A DNA stretch of 64,000 nt from Muscardinus avellanarius (lineage: Eukaryota > Chordata > Mammalia > Rodentia > Gliridae). Positions 63,806 through 64,000 of this stretch are shown here, one piece after another. Below the pieces are notes generated by a model. The model searched no databases, was not told the origin of the DNA, and was given only the letters and a program-made list of their open reading frames with translations. Position 1 is the stretch's first letter. Every line of letters starts with the position of its first letter. The position numbers were made by a program, and so were the translations under genes. The stretch is taken from contig OY726559.1 of the NCBI GenBank assembly GCA_963383645.1, forward strand, positions 118,523,905-118,587,904, in the 5' to 3' direction.

Positions 63806-64000
63806 CAGATGTGTTTTTTTAAAGCTGGGCTGGCTGGGCCTGGGAGAGGTTTGAGGAAGGAGGAGGAGAGGGTACAGGAAACCCTTGCCTGGTTGAAAGA
63901 GGAACCCGGGCACTGTTTTGGTTTCCCCCTTCTTCCTACTCAGCCTGTATCACAAATGAGTTTCATGTTTAGCTCAGTTCTTCCATGGGGTCAGCTGCCC
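63806..64000. other. Unique sequence at the window end
   Basis: Nothing recognised. Confidence 0.5.

Noticed and set aside
57200..64000. PLEKHO1 exons, expected next to ANP32E by human synteny
   Set aside because: I looked for its pleckstrin-domain and C-terminal sequence on both strands and saw none; the gene probably lies beyond the window.

Overview
The window is nuclear DNA of a rodent outside the mouse/rat clade. The evidence is a mammalian split gene with GT-AG introns and a CpG-island promoter, set in DNA saturated with a dimeric SINE. The SINE's left half is 7SL-derived (B1-like) and its right half is tRNA-derived (ID-like). This is the B1-dID architecture known from squirrels, dormice, mountain beaver and relatives. 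I cannot name the species from sequence alone.

The one protein gene I can support is ANP32E, complete on the + strand: seven coding exons from 2660 to 22734 giving 264 residues. ANP32E is the leucine-rich, acidic-tailed chaperone that removes histone H2A.Z. Three CCAAT boxes and a GC-rich promoter lie just upstream (about 2160-2660), and the CpG island continues into intron 1 to about 3480. A 3'UTR of about 2.65 kb ends at AATAAA signals near 25241 and 25368.

Layout: 1-1316 SINE pile, all minus strand; 1317-2659 unique DNA and promoter; 2660-25390 ANP32E, with introns full of SINEs; 25391-64000 intergenic DNA with no supportable protein gene. The intergenic part is mostly SINEs broken by islands of unique or ancient sequence. 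The main islands are 29482-31047 (with a promoter-like CpG cluster near 30700-30890), 33367-33934, 42657-43012, 47931-48924, 56506-57492 and 60331-61016. Older repeats include MIR copies, one L2 3' end, a 5'-truncated L1, one well-bounded solo LTR (36032-36315), one related LTR-like block (45550-45915) and another LTR-like block (32038-32895).

SINE naming used below. Subfamily A: linker like AAATAAAATATAAAATA, ID half starting GGTCTGGGAGTATAGCCC, end CAGTACCACC. Subfamily B: B1 half with GGTTCGCGGACAGCC, linker AAATAAAGAATAAAAAATA, ID half GGGCAGGGGGTGTAGCTC, end CAGACCCGC. Subfamily C: B1 half shortened to a hairpin (AAGCCAGC...GCTGGCTT) and ID half ending GGCTTCCAGGAACCCCAG. 'Old' means diverged from all three. 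A minus-strand copy reads poly-T, ID, linker, B1, ending near CACCACGCCCGGC. SINE borders are read by eye and are good to about 5-15 bases unless a target-site duplication (TSD) is quoted.

I found no new gene system. The observations most worth checking concern how the SINEs insert: two subfamily B copies flanked by direct duplications of 46 and about 62-66 bases instead of the usual 13-16, and Russian-doll nests that separate ID halves from B1 halves. Also worth checking are the hairpin subfamily with apparent intermediates, a promoter-like CpG cluster without a gene, and a five-copy TCTCGCGA array inside an LTR-like block.
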